In this document: positions 33,546 to 45,420 of the stretch, in pieces
How the letters are laid out: every line of letters begins with the position of its first letter
How positions within the stretch are numbered: position 1 is the first letter of the stretch
The notes under the pieces: model-generated
What the model was told of the DNA's origin: nothing
Seen by the model: only the letters and a program-made list of their open reading frames with translations
The model's database searches: none
Assembly (NCBI GenBank): GCA_025201375.1
Contig: JAIWZP010000055.1
Coordinates: forward strand, 123,599-187,598
DNA length: 64,000 bases
Direction: 5' to 3'
DNA from: Gongronella butleri
Lineage: Eukaryota; Mucoromycota; Mucoromycetes; Mucorales; Cunninghamellaceae
Made by a program: the position numbers and the translations under genes

Positions 33546-34218
33546 CTAGGGGGGCGCGTTGCCAGACAACAAGGGGTTTTCCACAATCTCAACCCAATAA
33601 CCATCGGGATCGGCCAGGAAAGCAATGTTCTTCATCTTGCCGTCGGTTGGGCGCTTGATGAAGTTGACATTGAGCCCTTCGAAGCGTGCGCACGCGGCCT
33701 GGATGTTGTCCACAATCATGCAAATGTGGCCAAAGCCGCGGCCAGGCTCCTTGTTGCCGCTGCTGTACGCGAAATCGGCATCATTCTCGGTGCCCCAGTT
33801 GCTAAATCACACAAAAACAAAAACAGGGAGCGAGCGCGTGAGCAGATGCGTGCAATGGAGCGTGGGCAAGCGCGGAATTGTGCCAATTGGGGCGTGGATA
33901 GAGGGGGGGGGCATTTGTTCTTACTGCGTGAGTTCCAAGATACCAGGGCGCGAAAACACGAATTTCTTCTTTTCTTCCTCGGTCTCGGGCACAGAGTCGG
34001 TGTATGCCAAAAAGTACAGCGTGAACTTGCCGCCTTCATTATCCATCGTGGTAATCAGCCTACAAGGTGGGCAAAAAGGGGTGAGAAACGCGCTTTTTGT
34101 CGGTCAAAAGCACTCACTTCATGCCGAGCACCTTTTCATAGAACTCGAGAGAAGGCTTGGGATCCTTGACGCGGATCATGGTGTGGTTGAACTGATACGT
34201 GGCGATATCGGTCGACAT
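33546..34218 (-). CDS. GLO1: Glyoxalase I (lactoylglutathione lyase)
   Basis: Metal-dependent enzyme that isomerises the hemithioacetal of methylglyoxal and glutathione. Exons 34118-34218, 33925-34059 and 33546-33801 give 163 residues, one glyoxalase domain (about 150-180 in the single-domain family). Features include FNHTMIRVKDPKPSLEFYEK with LGMK, KFTLYFLAYTDSVPETEE, GILELTHNWGTEND, GFGHICMIVDNIQAACARFE and AFLADPDGYWVEIVE. The candidate metal ligands (Glu of LELTHNWG, His of GFGHI, Glu of YWVEI) are present. Only one domain is seen, whereas the yeast enzyme has two. The first exon starts at the ATG directly before the domain. Confidence 0.95.
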
Positions 34219-34496
34219 TTTTGTGTTGCCAGGAAACAAAAAAAAAAGACAGAAACGGTGCGAAACGATAAGAATCGTTCTCAAATGCATGGGCGCAAAA
34301 CCCCAGGATTTTTTCACAGCCCGACAACGCATTGTAAAACGAAACGCGGTCTCTGATGGTAATGGGCAAATGAGCCAATGGGCACAAAATCCATGCACAG
34401 CGCTACCACGCGGATGCCATATTGCGCACTGTGCAAACGACGTGATTTTATTTGCACACACAAGGTATAAGACAGTTTATGCAGCCGGATGGACGT

Positions 34497-36939
34497 CTAT
34501 TGATCCTCGGTCCATGCCTCCATTTCCGTTAAAATGTTGTGCAATCGCTATTGGAAAAAAAAAAAAAAGAATCATTGAGACGCAGTCCACGTGTTTTTTT
34601 CATGCATTTTCCCTATTGTCTACCTGGATTCGGGGTCCGTCGATCCACTCGCGCTCGGCCAGCTCAATCACCTTGTCTGCAAAGGTCAGAAGCGCCTCTT
34701 CCATGTAAAAATAGGACGACAGCGCGGGTGCTGCCATGACGTTTGCCTTTTTGGCCGTTTTGCTTTGTCCGGGATGGCGATACGTCTCAATCACCGTGAT
34801 GGCGCGCACTGTCACCTGAAGAAAAGAAAAAAAAAGAAATAAAAATGAGCCAAGCGCGCTCCTCCGTCCCTTTTTTTTTTTATCTTTTTTTACCTCAACC
34901 AACATGTCAGCGATGGCCTCGACAAGCGTAAATGCAGTGATTGGCTCATTGTCGTCGTCGGCTTCCTCCTCATCCTCGTCCATGGGATCCAAGTCGTCAA
35001 TGTCATCGTCATCAGCATTGTCCTCGAGGCGGTCAACGTCGCGCACCGTCTGTATGGCGTGCAAAAGGCGGACCATGCTATCGAGTTGATGCATGAGCTG
35101 GAGATCGGTGCGCACTGCAGGCCGTGGTGGCACTGTCTTTGTGTTGTCATGCACCTGGACCTGCGCTTGATGCAGCTGATCAAGTTTCTCCGACACCCAA
35201 TGCCCGCATTCTGCCGCTGCAATACGATATGCCGCCCCAAGTCTCACATGCGTCGGCCCAATCAGCTTGATTGCCATGGCCGCCATCTCCAGACCCTCCA
35301 GGAGCTGGTTCATCGCCTGGAGAAGAATGAATAAAAAAAGAAGAAGAATCAGCAGATGTCAGCATGATTCCCTTTTTTTTACCTGCTGTTTGGCTTTTGG
35401 TGGGATGGGTGGCGCCGTGCCATTGTCGTGTGCTGCGGCTGCATCGTTAAAGTCGGCCACGTGTTGATTCAGGAGACCAATATAACCATAGCACGCGTAG
35501 ATGAGCCATCGTCGGACCTTTTCCAGCAGATCCAAGTCCACAGGCAAGCCAATGGTGTCCCATTCGAGCCCATTGTGTGCAAGCACGTCGCCATACAGCT
35601 TGACGCGCGTATCGATCAAGTAATAAAACGTCTTGCTCTCCTTTTCTAGGTCTTGCGACGGCATATACACCTCGTTCTTCACCAGTGCCTTCATGTCATC
35701 CACACATTGTACATATTTGGCCGCTTGGCGCACGACACCATTCCACACCGTCCATTCAGGGAAGATGTCCTGAAATAATAATAATAATAATAAAAATCAA
35801 TTCCATTCCCTCCTTGGTTCGCGTTTTATGCTTTTAATTTACCTTGAAGGTCAATTCGGGCACGGCTGTGTTGAGCTGGTCGGCAAATGACAGGATGGTC
35901 ATGACCAATTTCTTGATTTTTCCATAGGTATTGTCTGTGCGGTGCATCAAGGCTTGGAGGCGCAGCAAGTGTTGCTGCAGCTGGCGTTTCCCATTGTGCC
36001 ATTGCTGGTGGAACACGTCAATAGGCACGTTTAGCACGGCGGCGCGGTCTTGCAGGGCTTGGTCGATTTTCGCGAGCATGGGGCTCTTGATGGAGCTGGA
36101 CGCCGGCGACGATGACGCGGTGGACACGCGTGGCGGCGGCGATGACGCGACTTTTTGCTGCTGCGGCGAGAAAAGTGGCACGGTGGACCATGGCGGCGCT
36201 TTTGTTGTTGCTGTAGATGATGGCGCGAAGCGATCGAGCACATCGAGAAGCGGTGAGATCGTGGAGGAAGACGAGGAAGCAGCACGCCTATCTGGGGACA
36301 CGTCATTTGACCAAGCGGTGTCGTCGGTGGACGCATCATCGCTTTCGTCGGCAGACACCACGCCGCTGCTGTTCACGTCGCTGTCGCCCTGCATCGTCAA
36401 TTGCCGAGCCAGGTCGTCTGCAAGCGTATCCGTCAGCCGCTGCAGCTTGCGGTCCATCATCTCATCTGTAAAGCTGCGTTTGCGCTTCAGTGATTCGGTC
36501 GACGACGTTGGCGCCGACTCGTCAAGCTGAAGACCTACTTGCAAAAGACTATTCAGCGACACGCACGTCTCTTTTTCACGTGTTTTTTTTTACCAAGAGA
36601 ATGGGCGCCAGTGCCCTCGGCCTTCTTCGGCTGCTTCCGTCGGTGGTGTAAAGCAGCAGGGTGCGTGTCATCGAGAAGGCTGTCCTCTGGTGAGCCAAAA
36701 AAAGAAACCAGTTGAAGCGAAAAAAAAAAAAAAAAAAAAAAAGGTAAGCAAGGCGAACAAGGACGCGGCAAAAGGCACCTGCCTATCAGGTCGAGTATCA
36801 TGCTGGTGCAATTGGCCCATATGTCGTCCACCAGACGAAGCCCGCCCAGCATTTGCTTGTCGTTCATGTTGGAGAAGATCGAGTCTCCATGCAGAAATAG
36901 GATACAATTGGGAAAAGGAGCGAGCTTTAGTGTTGCCAT
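34497..36939 (-). CDS. Uncharacterised helical protein
   Basis: I do not recognise this protein. Seven exons can be joined in phase: 36783-36939, 36594-36686, 35843-36534, 35383-35769, 34894-35316, 34624-34815 and 34497-34547, giving 664 residues. An N-terminal ordered part (about 1-52, LAPFPNCILFLHGDSIF) is followed by a Ser/Thr/Pro-rich region with a KRKR cluster (about 100-250) and then about 400 residues of mixed helix, including FADQLNTAVPELTFK, WTVWNGVVRQAAKYVQCVDD and MNQLLEGLEMAAMAIKLIG. An acidic run rich in Asp and Glu lies near residue 540. The first intron fits a GC-AG pair (ATAG|GCAGGT); a GT donor further on (GTCCTT) also keeps phase. The helical C-terminal region suggests a scaffold, but this is a guess. 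Confidence 0.7.
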
Positions 36940-37203
36940 TTCAAAGAGCGCAGGTTTAGTTGTCCCGACTGCGCACAATGTTCATGCAAAATTGCAAATC
37001 GTCATTTGCCTCCTTTTTTGATGTGATTCTTCTTACATACCCATCCAAGGTTTGCGGGTACAGTACAGAAAGCGTGGCCCCATCACCCCGATCGTTTTAC
37101 TTTACAGTACTAAATAAAGGTATCCGTGCTTGCTTGTGACAAAAGCGAACGTGCGTTGCCGGTATGATACTGTAAAAACGGACACATTCACCTTTTTTAA
37201 ACA

Positions 37204-38470
37204 CCAAGGTCGTGTTTTCAGACTTTGCCGGCTTCTTGTGCCTCCAGAATTTTTTTTACAGCCTACTTGCTCGCCGGTGAAACCTGCGTCACTACGTACC
37301 GTAAACTATGGCCCAGTCCCCAGTGCTCAAGGCGGACCCGCTCAATTTCATTTTGTACCCGAAAATGCCAAAACCCTCCCATTTGTACTATTTTGCATTC
37401 ATCTGTCCATCTGCATGGTCAACCCTCTCAAATACTGTATAGCCGCATCGAATTCAGCGCAAAATTTGCAACAAGAAACTAGCTTAAACCTCCAAAGCGC
37501 TACGACCACTTTTGAAAAATTCAGGGGTCACTCAGGGGTCACACATTTCAAGCTCAGAAAATGCCTAATGTAGGGAATTTCGAACTCCGAGTGATCAATG
37601 CATCCCAAACAGGTAACTCCGACAATTTTGCATTGGCGCACAAAATGGCAGGTCGCCTCAACTTTAAGAAAAATGCCAACAGAAGAGTGACGCATGAACG
37701 GCGATCGACTGAAAAAATTGCCTACTTTGGTCAAGGTTTTTTACAAAAATTTAAGGTTTAACACTTCCAAATTAAGGTGCGTGGAATGCATGGATGTTTT
37801 TTTATTTTTTTTTATTTTTTATTTTTTTATTTTGCACGTTTTTGTTCGCTGAGTGGGCTGCAGCCTGGTGAAAAATGACGGATGCAAAAAGTTAAAGCCC
37901 AAGCTAGCTAGCGCACTGCAAGTCATCCCATTAGATGCTTTGCCCCTCTGTTTGTTAGTAAAACTGGAATTAAAATCTAGGTTTATTAGACCGTTGTCGA
38001 GTAAATCGCGATCAAAGATTTTGATGAAAAAGTGGATTTTCTCTGCGAGTTTTAGCCATCCAGCAATGAATTTGGTGTAATTCGATAGAGATGCAAGAGG
38101 TGCTTTCGACATGTTAAGAGTGCCGCGTACAGTATTGTTCAATCAGTTCTTCAGTTGACGAGAACTTCGAAGTTGAAAATTTGTAATGTTTGAACGGCTT
38201 TCACAAGCAAACAAGGGACACGCATCGGGCAACAAACAAACATTCCAGAAATGACGTTCGAGCGTGTCACTCTCTTTTGAATGGTGCCAGTTTCATGGCG
38301 ATCCACGAATTTTTAAGCGAGCCACTGCTGATGTGCTGAATTTGTGAAAATGTCGATATTTTGGATTCATCTGCACAACGACTCGACTGACCTCTGGTTT
38401 TCAATGCCATGCATCGATGCAAGTTTCAAAAACAGATGACACGAAATGGCCTTGTAGGATACTGTACAGT
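37204..38470 (+). repeat. Dispersed repeat family A, copy 2
   Basis: Same-orientation match to 7344-9600. It carries the GTGCCTCCAGAATTTTTTTT block (about 37238), the paired GGGGTCAC words (37524-37542), the ACGCATGAACGGCGATCGAC block (about 37690), the TTATTTTTTT tract, ATTAGATGCTTTGCCCCTC (about 37930), CGATCAAAGATTTTGATGAA (about 38008) and GATTCATCTGCACAACGA (about 38364). The core is nearly collinear with copy 1, with small indels. It ends in a five-base microsatellite, ACAGT repeated about five times at 38463-38488. Confidence 0.8.
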
Positions 38471-38559
38471 ACAGTACAGTACAGTACAACAGTTTGGTGG
38501 CGACATGGTCAAAACTTGTGTTGCCTTTTGTATTTGTGAAAATACATGAAAACGCATGC

Positions 38560-38960
38560 TTGGACCTTGTCTCGATTCGTGGTACGCGCTACACTCATCA
38601 AGCCCACAGAGAAATCATGCGCGTGGCGCTCTTCCTGCTGGTGGATGCGTAAACGCGGCTCTACGTATTATGATAGGACGTGTTTCGTCCATGCCATTCG
38701 CATTTAAAATTTAGTCTATCATACTGTAAAATCGCTCGTTGCTCGACAACGAGGAGGTGCACCGCGTTTTTTTATTTTTTTGGTCCTCCCTCGGCTTCAT
38801 CCTGTGTCGGTGTTTGACGCATTTCCGGAGACCTGATTTTTTTTTGGCTCTGCAGCTCTGCCGTGACAAACTTTGTATTTGCCGCATCTGCACAGAGTTC
38901 TGGGAATGCTGTCCATTGACTTGTGTTGGTGTCACGGTGAAACTGCGCGCAGTTGCATGA
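38560..38960 (+). repeat. Repeat-B-like segment attached to repeat A
   Basis: Weak but ordered resemblance to repeat B (about 27080-27310): ACTCATCAAG, GATGCG..., CATTCGCATTTAAAATTTA, AAATCGCT-GTTGCTCG, a CACCGCG...TTTTT block and GAGTTCTGGGAAT. It suggests that repeats A and B are parts of one longer composite element. Confidence 0.4.
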
Positions 38961-40148
38961 ACGTAGGATTGGCAACTTTGGTCACGTCATAGCGTTAAAT
39001 CAAATCGTTGCCATTGGCTAAAATACTCAAAGCGCAAGAAAAAGTCGCCATCGGTAGAAGGGGGAGGCATTCGTTGTTTTTCACACGTGTTTTTTTCACT
39101 CCAAGGAGAGAAAGGCAGTAGGGGGATCGGCCAGCCACTTTCCCCGCAGGGCCGTCGGCGCCAGGCCAAAAAAAAAAAAAAAAAAAAAAAGAGCAAAACG
39201 ACGCTTGGGGCACATACTCACGCGTGTGTGTGTTGCAAAACAGGGCTTGGAAACGCTTGAAGGGTGTCGCAAAAGCATGCTTGCACCGTGCACAGCGCGA
39301 TTTCACTGTGCACACACCACGTCGCCGTGCGACGTCATTGACCCAAAAGTGCTTACTGAGAATGGAAAAACACATCTCTTTGTTGCCCCAAGCACGCGTG
39401 TGTGTGTGTGCTTCCTCCAATGATAGGGAGGGTCAGGCAACAAGGAATGAGGAGAAGGAAAAAAAAAAAGGATCCTTGCAGCAGGAACCGCAGGTTGTGC
39501 CTGATTTGGGCAAAACTCAGCTCGCACATCAGGTCGCAACATGTGGAAGCAACGTATGATGGCAAACGTCCTATTTCTATTTTGGGGGGAGGCTCCTCTT
39601 CCCCCCTCCCCACCTCCCCCCCCCTTTTTTTTTTTTTGCTTCGCTCCTGGGATGCGCATCTCGCCCACCTTAATTGTCATTGTTTGCCATTATCTATTTG
39701 TCGCACACACTTCCAAATGTCAATTTGATGTGGCCAACTTGCCGCTTGATGATCAGCATGATCCAAGGGGTGGATTGCATTGTGTCGGACGCGCGACAGC
39801 AAAGGTGGACAACGCAAAGGTAGAAAAAAAGAGGCGTTGTCAAAGCGACAAAGTTTAAGATTGACCTTTTTTTTCCAATTGAGCTGGCTCTGGTGGAACA
39901 AACGCATGGTTGGGACGCTTTGAGCAACGTCCGGACCTTGAATCCCATGCTTTTTCGTGTGGTGAGGGTGTGCCTTGCACAAAAAAATTAGGTGGGCGGA
40001 TCCTTTTTTTTTTTTTGGTCCCCATCCCCCCCCCCACCAAACATCTCATTGTTCTTTTCTTTTTTCTTTTTCTCTCTCAATTTTTTTTTCTTCTCTGCAC
40101 ACCGATTTTGTTTTTCCCTTGATTGATACCTTTTTTTTTTTCGTCATC
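38961..40148. other. Spacer upstream of PX-PB1 gene
   Basis: Contains two strong homopolymer tracts (A run at 39170-39190, C/T run at 39600-39640) and a pyrimidine-rich leader at about 40050-40145 directly before the PX-PB1 start. Alternating GTGTGTG words lie near 39225 and 39400. No gene recognised. Confidence 0.35.
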
Positions 40149-41882
40149 ATGCATTTTAAAAAAGCGACCACGGATGGCATCAAGCTGGCGCCGCCCATCC
40201 GCGCCTTGTCAGTTTTGACTTTTGAGCGGCCGGATGATTCGCACAAAGCATTGTACATCATCAAGGTGACACCCCAGCCCTTGACAGGGGATGCGTTTGC
40301 GCGGCAGCGCAAGTCATACCTGATTGCGCGGCGGTTTGAGCAATTTGCCACGCTTGATCAGCAATTGCATGCGCGATTCACTCCATCCATGTCGTCGACG
40401 TTGCTGACGGCGCTGCGTCGATCACGCAGTGATCATGTGCATTCGCATCATCATGACGAATCGAGCGATGGAGGCGACGATGGGCATGCAAGCCATCAGC
40501 ACAACAAGCTGCCACGTTTGCGGCGGCAGCGGTCCAAGGTGCTCAACAAAGAAAAGCCATCGTTGCGCCAGCGGCAATTCGACCTGAATCAATATTGCCA
40601 GGAATTATTGGATCAGGACGCCAGTGTCAAGGATTCGGCGCTTGTTCTCGAATTCTTTGGGCAGCACAAGGCCGACACGGAGCGGCTCGTGTACTCGAGC
40701 GCTAGCACGGCCAATTGCACGACATCCCCGTCGACTTCATCCGCGATTGCCTCAGCCTCCACGTTTTCCGTCGTGGTACCTGTGTCAGGGCCCATGTCCA
40801 GTGCATCCCTGGTGTCGCCCGCATCGCCCACGCAGCATGCCTTTGCCACGGTGATGGGCAATGTCACACCAGACCGTACGACCCTCGTCCATCATCAGAA
40901 TCACAGCACCGCAACGACGTTGGACGACAAGGAGAAAAACAAGAGAAAACGTCAATCTGCCACCTCCACGTCGTCGGCGCTCAGTATGGGCGATCAACAA
41001 CATCGCAGACCGACGGTCCATCGCACCAAATCGCAGCCGAGTATGCGGTCCAAATCGCCGTCGGCTCTGTTAAAGGCATTTGTCACGCGTGCATCGACGC
41101 CGCCGGTGCCTCCTTTGCCATTATCGCCTCCTCCGGTGCCGCCAATGCCTGTGACATCCACATCCACATCGACGAAATGCTCACGCGCATCGTCGTCCAT
41201 GTCCATTTCATCGTCATCCACATCGTCGCCCGAATTACCCACGACACCACCCACCCCCTTGGTCATTGACACCCAGACCGCCGCCGCCGCGACGTCGCGA
41301 TTGCCGACCATTGACAAGCTCGTGTCGCCTTCCTTTTGGGATCTGACGTTGGACGAGGCGCCGTCGTCGTTACAAGAATGGCAAAGCCGAGCCGAGAGAG
41401 AAGCGCCTGATGATGACCGTGGGGAGGACAACGTGGCCATGGTGGTGGTGCCATCGTCGCCACTCACGCCCACCACGCCGCCGCCGCTCTTGTCCTTTCA
41501 AATGCCGCCCTCCTCTTGCGCGTCGCTGCAAGTCGCCCACGAAAAAAAGACTAGTGACCTGATCAAACTCAAAGTCGTGTACGACTTGGACAACATTGTC
41601 CTCCTTCAGGTTCCTCGCACCATCCGCCTGCCTGAGCTGCGCGCACGCATCCTGCACAAATTCGGCGAAATGGCCTCGGATCTACCAGTCGACTTTAAAC
41701 TCGTCTTTTTCAATCCGGCGCACCATCATCACGATCGCGGGCCCCAGTCCTCCTCCGCCGCCTATTCCACCTATGCACATCTTGACACACGCACCATCAT
41801 CCGCACACAAGATGATCTTCTTCATGCAATGACCCAATGGCACGGACTCACAAAGATTAGCGTTCGCTGCGTCGTCAATTGA
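40149..41882 (+). CDS. PX-PB1 domain scaffold protein, Bem1-like without SH3
   Basis: A single-exon gene of 577 residues. Residues about 15-180 form a PX domain (ALSVLTFERPDDS, ALYIIKVTP, YLIARRFEQFATLDQQLHAR, NQYCQELL) with a His/Asp-rich insertion. PX domains bind phosphoinositides. Residues about 195-470 are Ser/Thr/Pro-rich and disordered, with PPVPPLPLSPPPVPPMP, a possible SH3 ligand. Residues about 475-577 form a PB1 domain starting LIKLKVVYDLDNIVLLQVP; the early Lys fits the basic PB1 type that pairs with an acidic PB1 such as that of Cdc24. Bem1/Scd2 have two SH3 domains before PX; none is visible here. The ATG follows a long T tract. The absence of introns contrasts with its neighbours. 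Confidence 0.88.
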   Translation: MHFKKATTDGIKLAPPIRALSVLTFERPDDSHKALYIIKVTPQPLTGDAFARQRKSYLIARRFEQFATLDQQLHARFTPSMSSTLLTALRRSRSDHVHSHHHDESSDGGDDGHASHQHNKLPRLRRQRSKVLNKEKPSLRQRQFDLNQYCQELLDQDASVKDSALVLEFFGQHKADTERLVYSSASTANCTTSPSTSSAIASASTFSVVVPVSGPMSSASLVSPASPTQHAFATVMGNVTPDRTTLVHHQNHSTATTLDDKEKNKRKRQSATSTSSALSMGDQQHRRPTVHRTKSQPSMRSKSPSALLKAFVTRASTPPVPPLPLSPPPVPPMPVTSTSTSTKCSRASSSMSISSSSTSSPELPTTPPTPLVIDTQTAAAATSRLPTIDKLVSPSFWDLTLDEAPSSLQEWQSRAEREAPDDDRGEDNVAMVVVPSSPLTPTTPPPLLSFQMPPSSCASLQVAHEKKTSDLIKLKVVYDLDNIVLLQVPRTIRLPELRARILHKFGEMASDLPVDFKLVFFNPAHHHHDRGPQSSSAAYSTYAHLDTRTIIRTQDDLLHAMTQWHGLTKISVRCVVN

Positions 41883-42201
41883 AATCCAAAAAATGCCCAC
41901 CTTCCTTCCTTTATTTGATACCTTGTTTATAATTGATAAAAAATAATGCATATATTACCACGTTTTTTCGTTTGTTGGCAAACAGCGCCACTTTTTTTTT
42001 TTTTTTTCCCTGGTTCACTTTGGTTGCACAGATGCCTGCTCCTCTGGTCGATCAGTCAATATTGGCTAATCTGGGCTGCGTATCACTTTTTTTTTTCAAG
42101 CCCATTGTGCTCCCCTCACCCATCTGAAACGAGCTTCCGTGCCTGTGTGTGAAAAAGATGGCTTATTTTATTTATTTTTTTGTTCTTGTTGGTGCGCACA
42201 C
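41883..42201. other. Convergent spacer
   Basis: 3' flanks of the PX-PB1 gene and FMT gene, with T runs at about 41990 and 42090. Nothing else seen. Confidence 0.35.
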
Positions 42202-43964
42202 TCACCACGCGTCGTCTGGGTGTGAGATGTTTTTGTAGATCCAATTGTAATCGTTTTGTGAGAGACCCAGCTGTTTACGAATGGTCTTTTCGTAAAAAGC
42301 GCGTTTCTTGGTGGCATGGATGTCTGCCTCGCCCGGCTGGACAGTGGCTGGGTCGGGCTGGGTATCGAAGTGCGCGGTGTCCTTGATGTCGTAGCCATTG
42401 ACAAAGTCCTTTGCGGAAATGGCCCTTTTGTTCTCGGCCTTGAGAAGCGGCACGCCTACAACGTCGCCGTCCGCGCATGCAATGTGCAGCGATTGCGATG
42501 GTGCGTCGTAAACGAACGTGCCTGGGGGCACCGCCACTTTGTGCAGCGGCGATTCCGTTGGTAAAAAGATATTGAACAATTGCAACTTGACGACTGTCTG
42601 GTTGACCTTGCCAGATGGCTTGACGCGCGACACGGTGAACGTTGTGCGCAACGGATACTACCCAAAAAAAAAAAACGAGCGGGAGGAGTGAGCAAGTCGC
42701 GTTCTCCTTTTTTTTCGCCAATTTTCATACTTGTTCGCCAATGGCACGGTACAATTGCTCGACTTGCCACGAGGCCATCATGCCAAAGTCAAGGTCGGCC
42801 CATTCCTTTTTGATCTTTGGTGCTTTTGTGGCCTGCGACACGTCTTGGACGCGTGCATCGCGCTGAAAAAATAAAAAAAGAAAAAAATGAGATTCTGTGC
42901 AACACGGATGGCATCCATGTGGTTTCTCCTTGATTTTTTTTTTTGCCTTACTTTTCTTTCGTCAAAGTGTCGCAATGTGTCGAGGAGAAGGTTTTGGCCG
43001 ATATTGGCGAGAAACGCGGCCAGCGGCTTGTAAGAGGGTGTGTCTCGCGCGAGATTGACCGTGGTTTGAGCGAGGATGCGGCCGGCATCGAATTCCTTGT
43101 CATCCAGTTCCTGGACAGTCACGCCGGTCTCCTGTTCGCCTTGCAAAATCGCGTGTTGGATGGGCGCGGCACCGCGGAATTTGGGCAACAAGGACGGATG
43201 CACGTTGATCGCGCCGTGTTGGAACGCGCTGATCACGTGTGGCGGGATAAAGTAGCCAAACGACACCACCACGCCCAAATCAAACGGCAGACCGTCCGTT
43301 GCCTGCGGCACGGGCCAATCGCGCAATGATTTGGCCTGAGCAGGCGTGTGATGCACAGGCACGCCATACGATTCAGCCACGCCTTTGGTCGCGCCTGATA
43401 AAAAAAAAGCAAATTCACATTCATTAAACCTCACCGCGTCCTTTTTTTTTATGCCCGCTTTCTTGGTCCTACTCGGCGTCAGCGTCTCCAATTTGCGTCC
43501 AGTGCGTCGATCTGGCGGACAGACCAATTCCAGGCTCGAGATGCAGCCCTTTCGACCTAAGTTTGCATGAATCGGGAGAGAAAAGAAACAAAAACGACAT
43601 GTGATCAGCCAAATTGACAAAAGGAAGCATGATGCGCGCGCGTTTTTTTCCCATTTTTTCTTTTTTTTTTCTTTTTTTACGCTGTTCCTCTGCTAGTGCC
43701 TTTAGGTGTGTCGAGGCAAAGTCGTCCGTGCCGAAGAATAATACTCGGAGCCGTTGAGATGTCGACTGGTAACGTTGGCAGGGACGTCGGATCGAAGCGA
43801 GCTGTAAGAAAAATAGCAAACAAAAAACAAAACGCGCGCGGTCAGTGCCTTGGTCGTTCGGCTTCCACGCATACATAAAAGTCCAAGTTGCTCCCCCCTT
43901 CTTCTTTTGGACTCACCTTGCCAAGGGCGACACGCCTTGACGCGAAAAGGCTGATTACAGACAT
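42202..43964 (-). CDS. FMT1: Methionyl-tRNA formyltransferase, mitochondrial
   Basis: Formylates initiator Met-tRNA for mitochondrial translation using 10-formyl-THF. Six exons in phase: 43917-43964, 43681-43801, 43473-43556, 42952-43394, 42731-42862 and 42202-42657, giving 427 residues. The N-terminus is a short Arg/Ser-rich presequence (MSVISLFASRRVALGK). The hydrolase core starts LRVLFFGTDDFASTHLKAL; VCPPDRRTGR, LTPSATKGVAESYGVPVHH, FGYFIPPHVI and the signature INVHPSLLPKFRGAAPIQHA with the catalytic Asn-His and later Asp (TVQELDDKEFDAG) follow. The C-terminal 180 residues form the tRNA-contacting domain. Exon 3 ends at CCGA|GTAGGA; this donor alone gives TPSATKG, which fits the family. 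Confidence 0.94.
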
Positions 43965-45212
43965 AAGTTGCTTGTAAAAAAATAAAAAATGTACAAAAGA
44001 GACGCGCGGGATGCCAATTGGCCATGTTGCCATGTTTTTTTTTCTTGCCCAGCCCAGATTGGCCCCAGGAAAAGTAAAGCTTGGGCGGCAAAATGATCCA
44101 CCGAATCCAATTCATGCAACACTTCAAGAGGCGCCTGCATGCACCTCAATGGGGATCGTGATTTCAAGATCGGCATTGGCTTTGAAGCCTCATGATCCCC
44201 TTGACTCGCTTGGTTGACTTTTGAATTTTTTTCAGAGTCACATCCGATTTGATGTAGTGCCACCCATCCCGAAACATCACAAATTGGCAGAAACGAATGG
44301 CATGGACGCTAAAAATGCATGTCAAATGTTCTTCTAGCGAGGCAATCGCGCTCAAAGTGAGACAATGAGCCCCCCCAAAAAAAAGCGACCCAATGTTCCA
44401 ATTCCAGTGGTGAACATCAGCACGATTCAAAAAGAAAAAGGCGCAGGGGCGTGATCTTTTCAAAAGGAGCCCAATGTCAAAGGCCATCCGCATTGAAACC
44501 ACCTTGGTGTGGGGTATTTTATTTCGTGATCTGCTGGCGCGGCGGTCCGCTCCATCTTTTTTTTTTCGCACAAACAGGTACGCAGCCACGCACGCAGCCC
44601 GCTTTCTCCCTACAATATACAAAGATTTCCTGTGGTTCGTTCCGCAACGCGGTCTTACCCCGCTTCTCCCCCCCTTTTTTTTTTCTCTTCTTCATTTAGA
44701 GCGTGGGGTCGCCTTGCTTCTCTGGGCAATTAAAGGGCATGACACTTGGCGACCGCGTGGCAAGCGTGTCCATGAGCTGTGATTTGTGCTTTGATGCGCA
44801 ATGAAATCGCCAAAACGAGAAGCAATGACATGCGATGTGGGGGGGGGTGGAAAGATGGGCAGAAACGCACACCATCTTTTGCGTGGATACTTGCATGCCC
44901 ATTTAGGGAACCAAAACTCGTATTTATTTCAAGGTGGCCGTTTTTTCGTTTTTCTCTTCTTTCTTCTTTGTTCTTTTATCCCCTTTGCTCGTTTTTCTTG
45001 CGCTCTCTATTTTTTTCGTTTCACTTGTGTCTATACAAAGTCTCGCTTTTGCACGTCGTCTTTTGTCTTGTCGAGTGTTCACACGCCCCGTCGTCCCCCC
45101 CTTTTTACCATTTTTACGTGGCCCCCCTTGATTTTCCTTTGCTTTTTCATCCGATTACTGCGTCGTCGGCTCTCTCTGCACAACCCCTTTTTTATCATTA
45201 CAACATACAACC
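43965..45212. other. Divergent spacer between FMT1 and WOPR gene
   Basis: A minus-strand open frame (44164-44622, about 152 codons, with segments such as SAIASLEEHLTCIFSVHA) has fairly balanced composition but no recognised domain, and is not called. The last 280 bases (44930-45210) are an unusually long CT-rich leader ahead of the WOPR start. A G run lies at 44840. Confidence 0.35.
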
Positions 45213-45387
45213 ATGACAGAGACATTCCATGGCTACATTGATACCACCCAAGACGTGTTGCTCATTTTTGAAGGCTGCCGTCGCGGTCTCCTTCCAAAAG
45301 TGAATCGCCGACTGCATGATCGAGAGCGCCGACTGATTGAGTCCGGCTCTGTCTTTGTCTTTGATGAGCGCGAATCAGGTAAAACAC

Positions 45388-45420
<33 letters not shown>

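Noticed and set aside
35773..35795. AAT/TAA microsatellites here and at 59029-59049 as functional sites
   Set aside because: Simple three-base slippage repeats inside introns.
44164..44622. Minus-strand open frame of 152 codons
   Set aside because: Fair composition but no domain, no convincing splice pattern and no leader.
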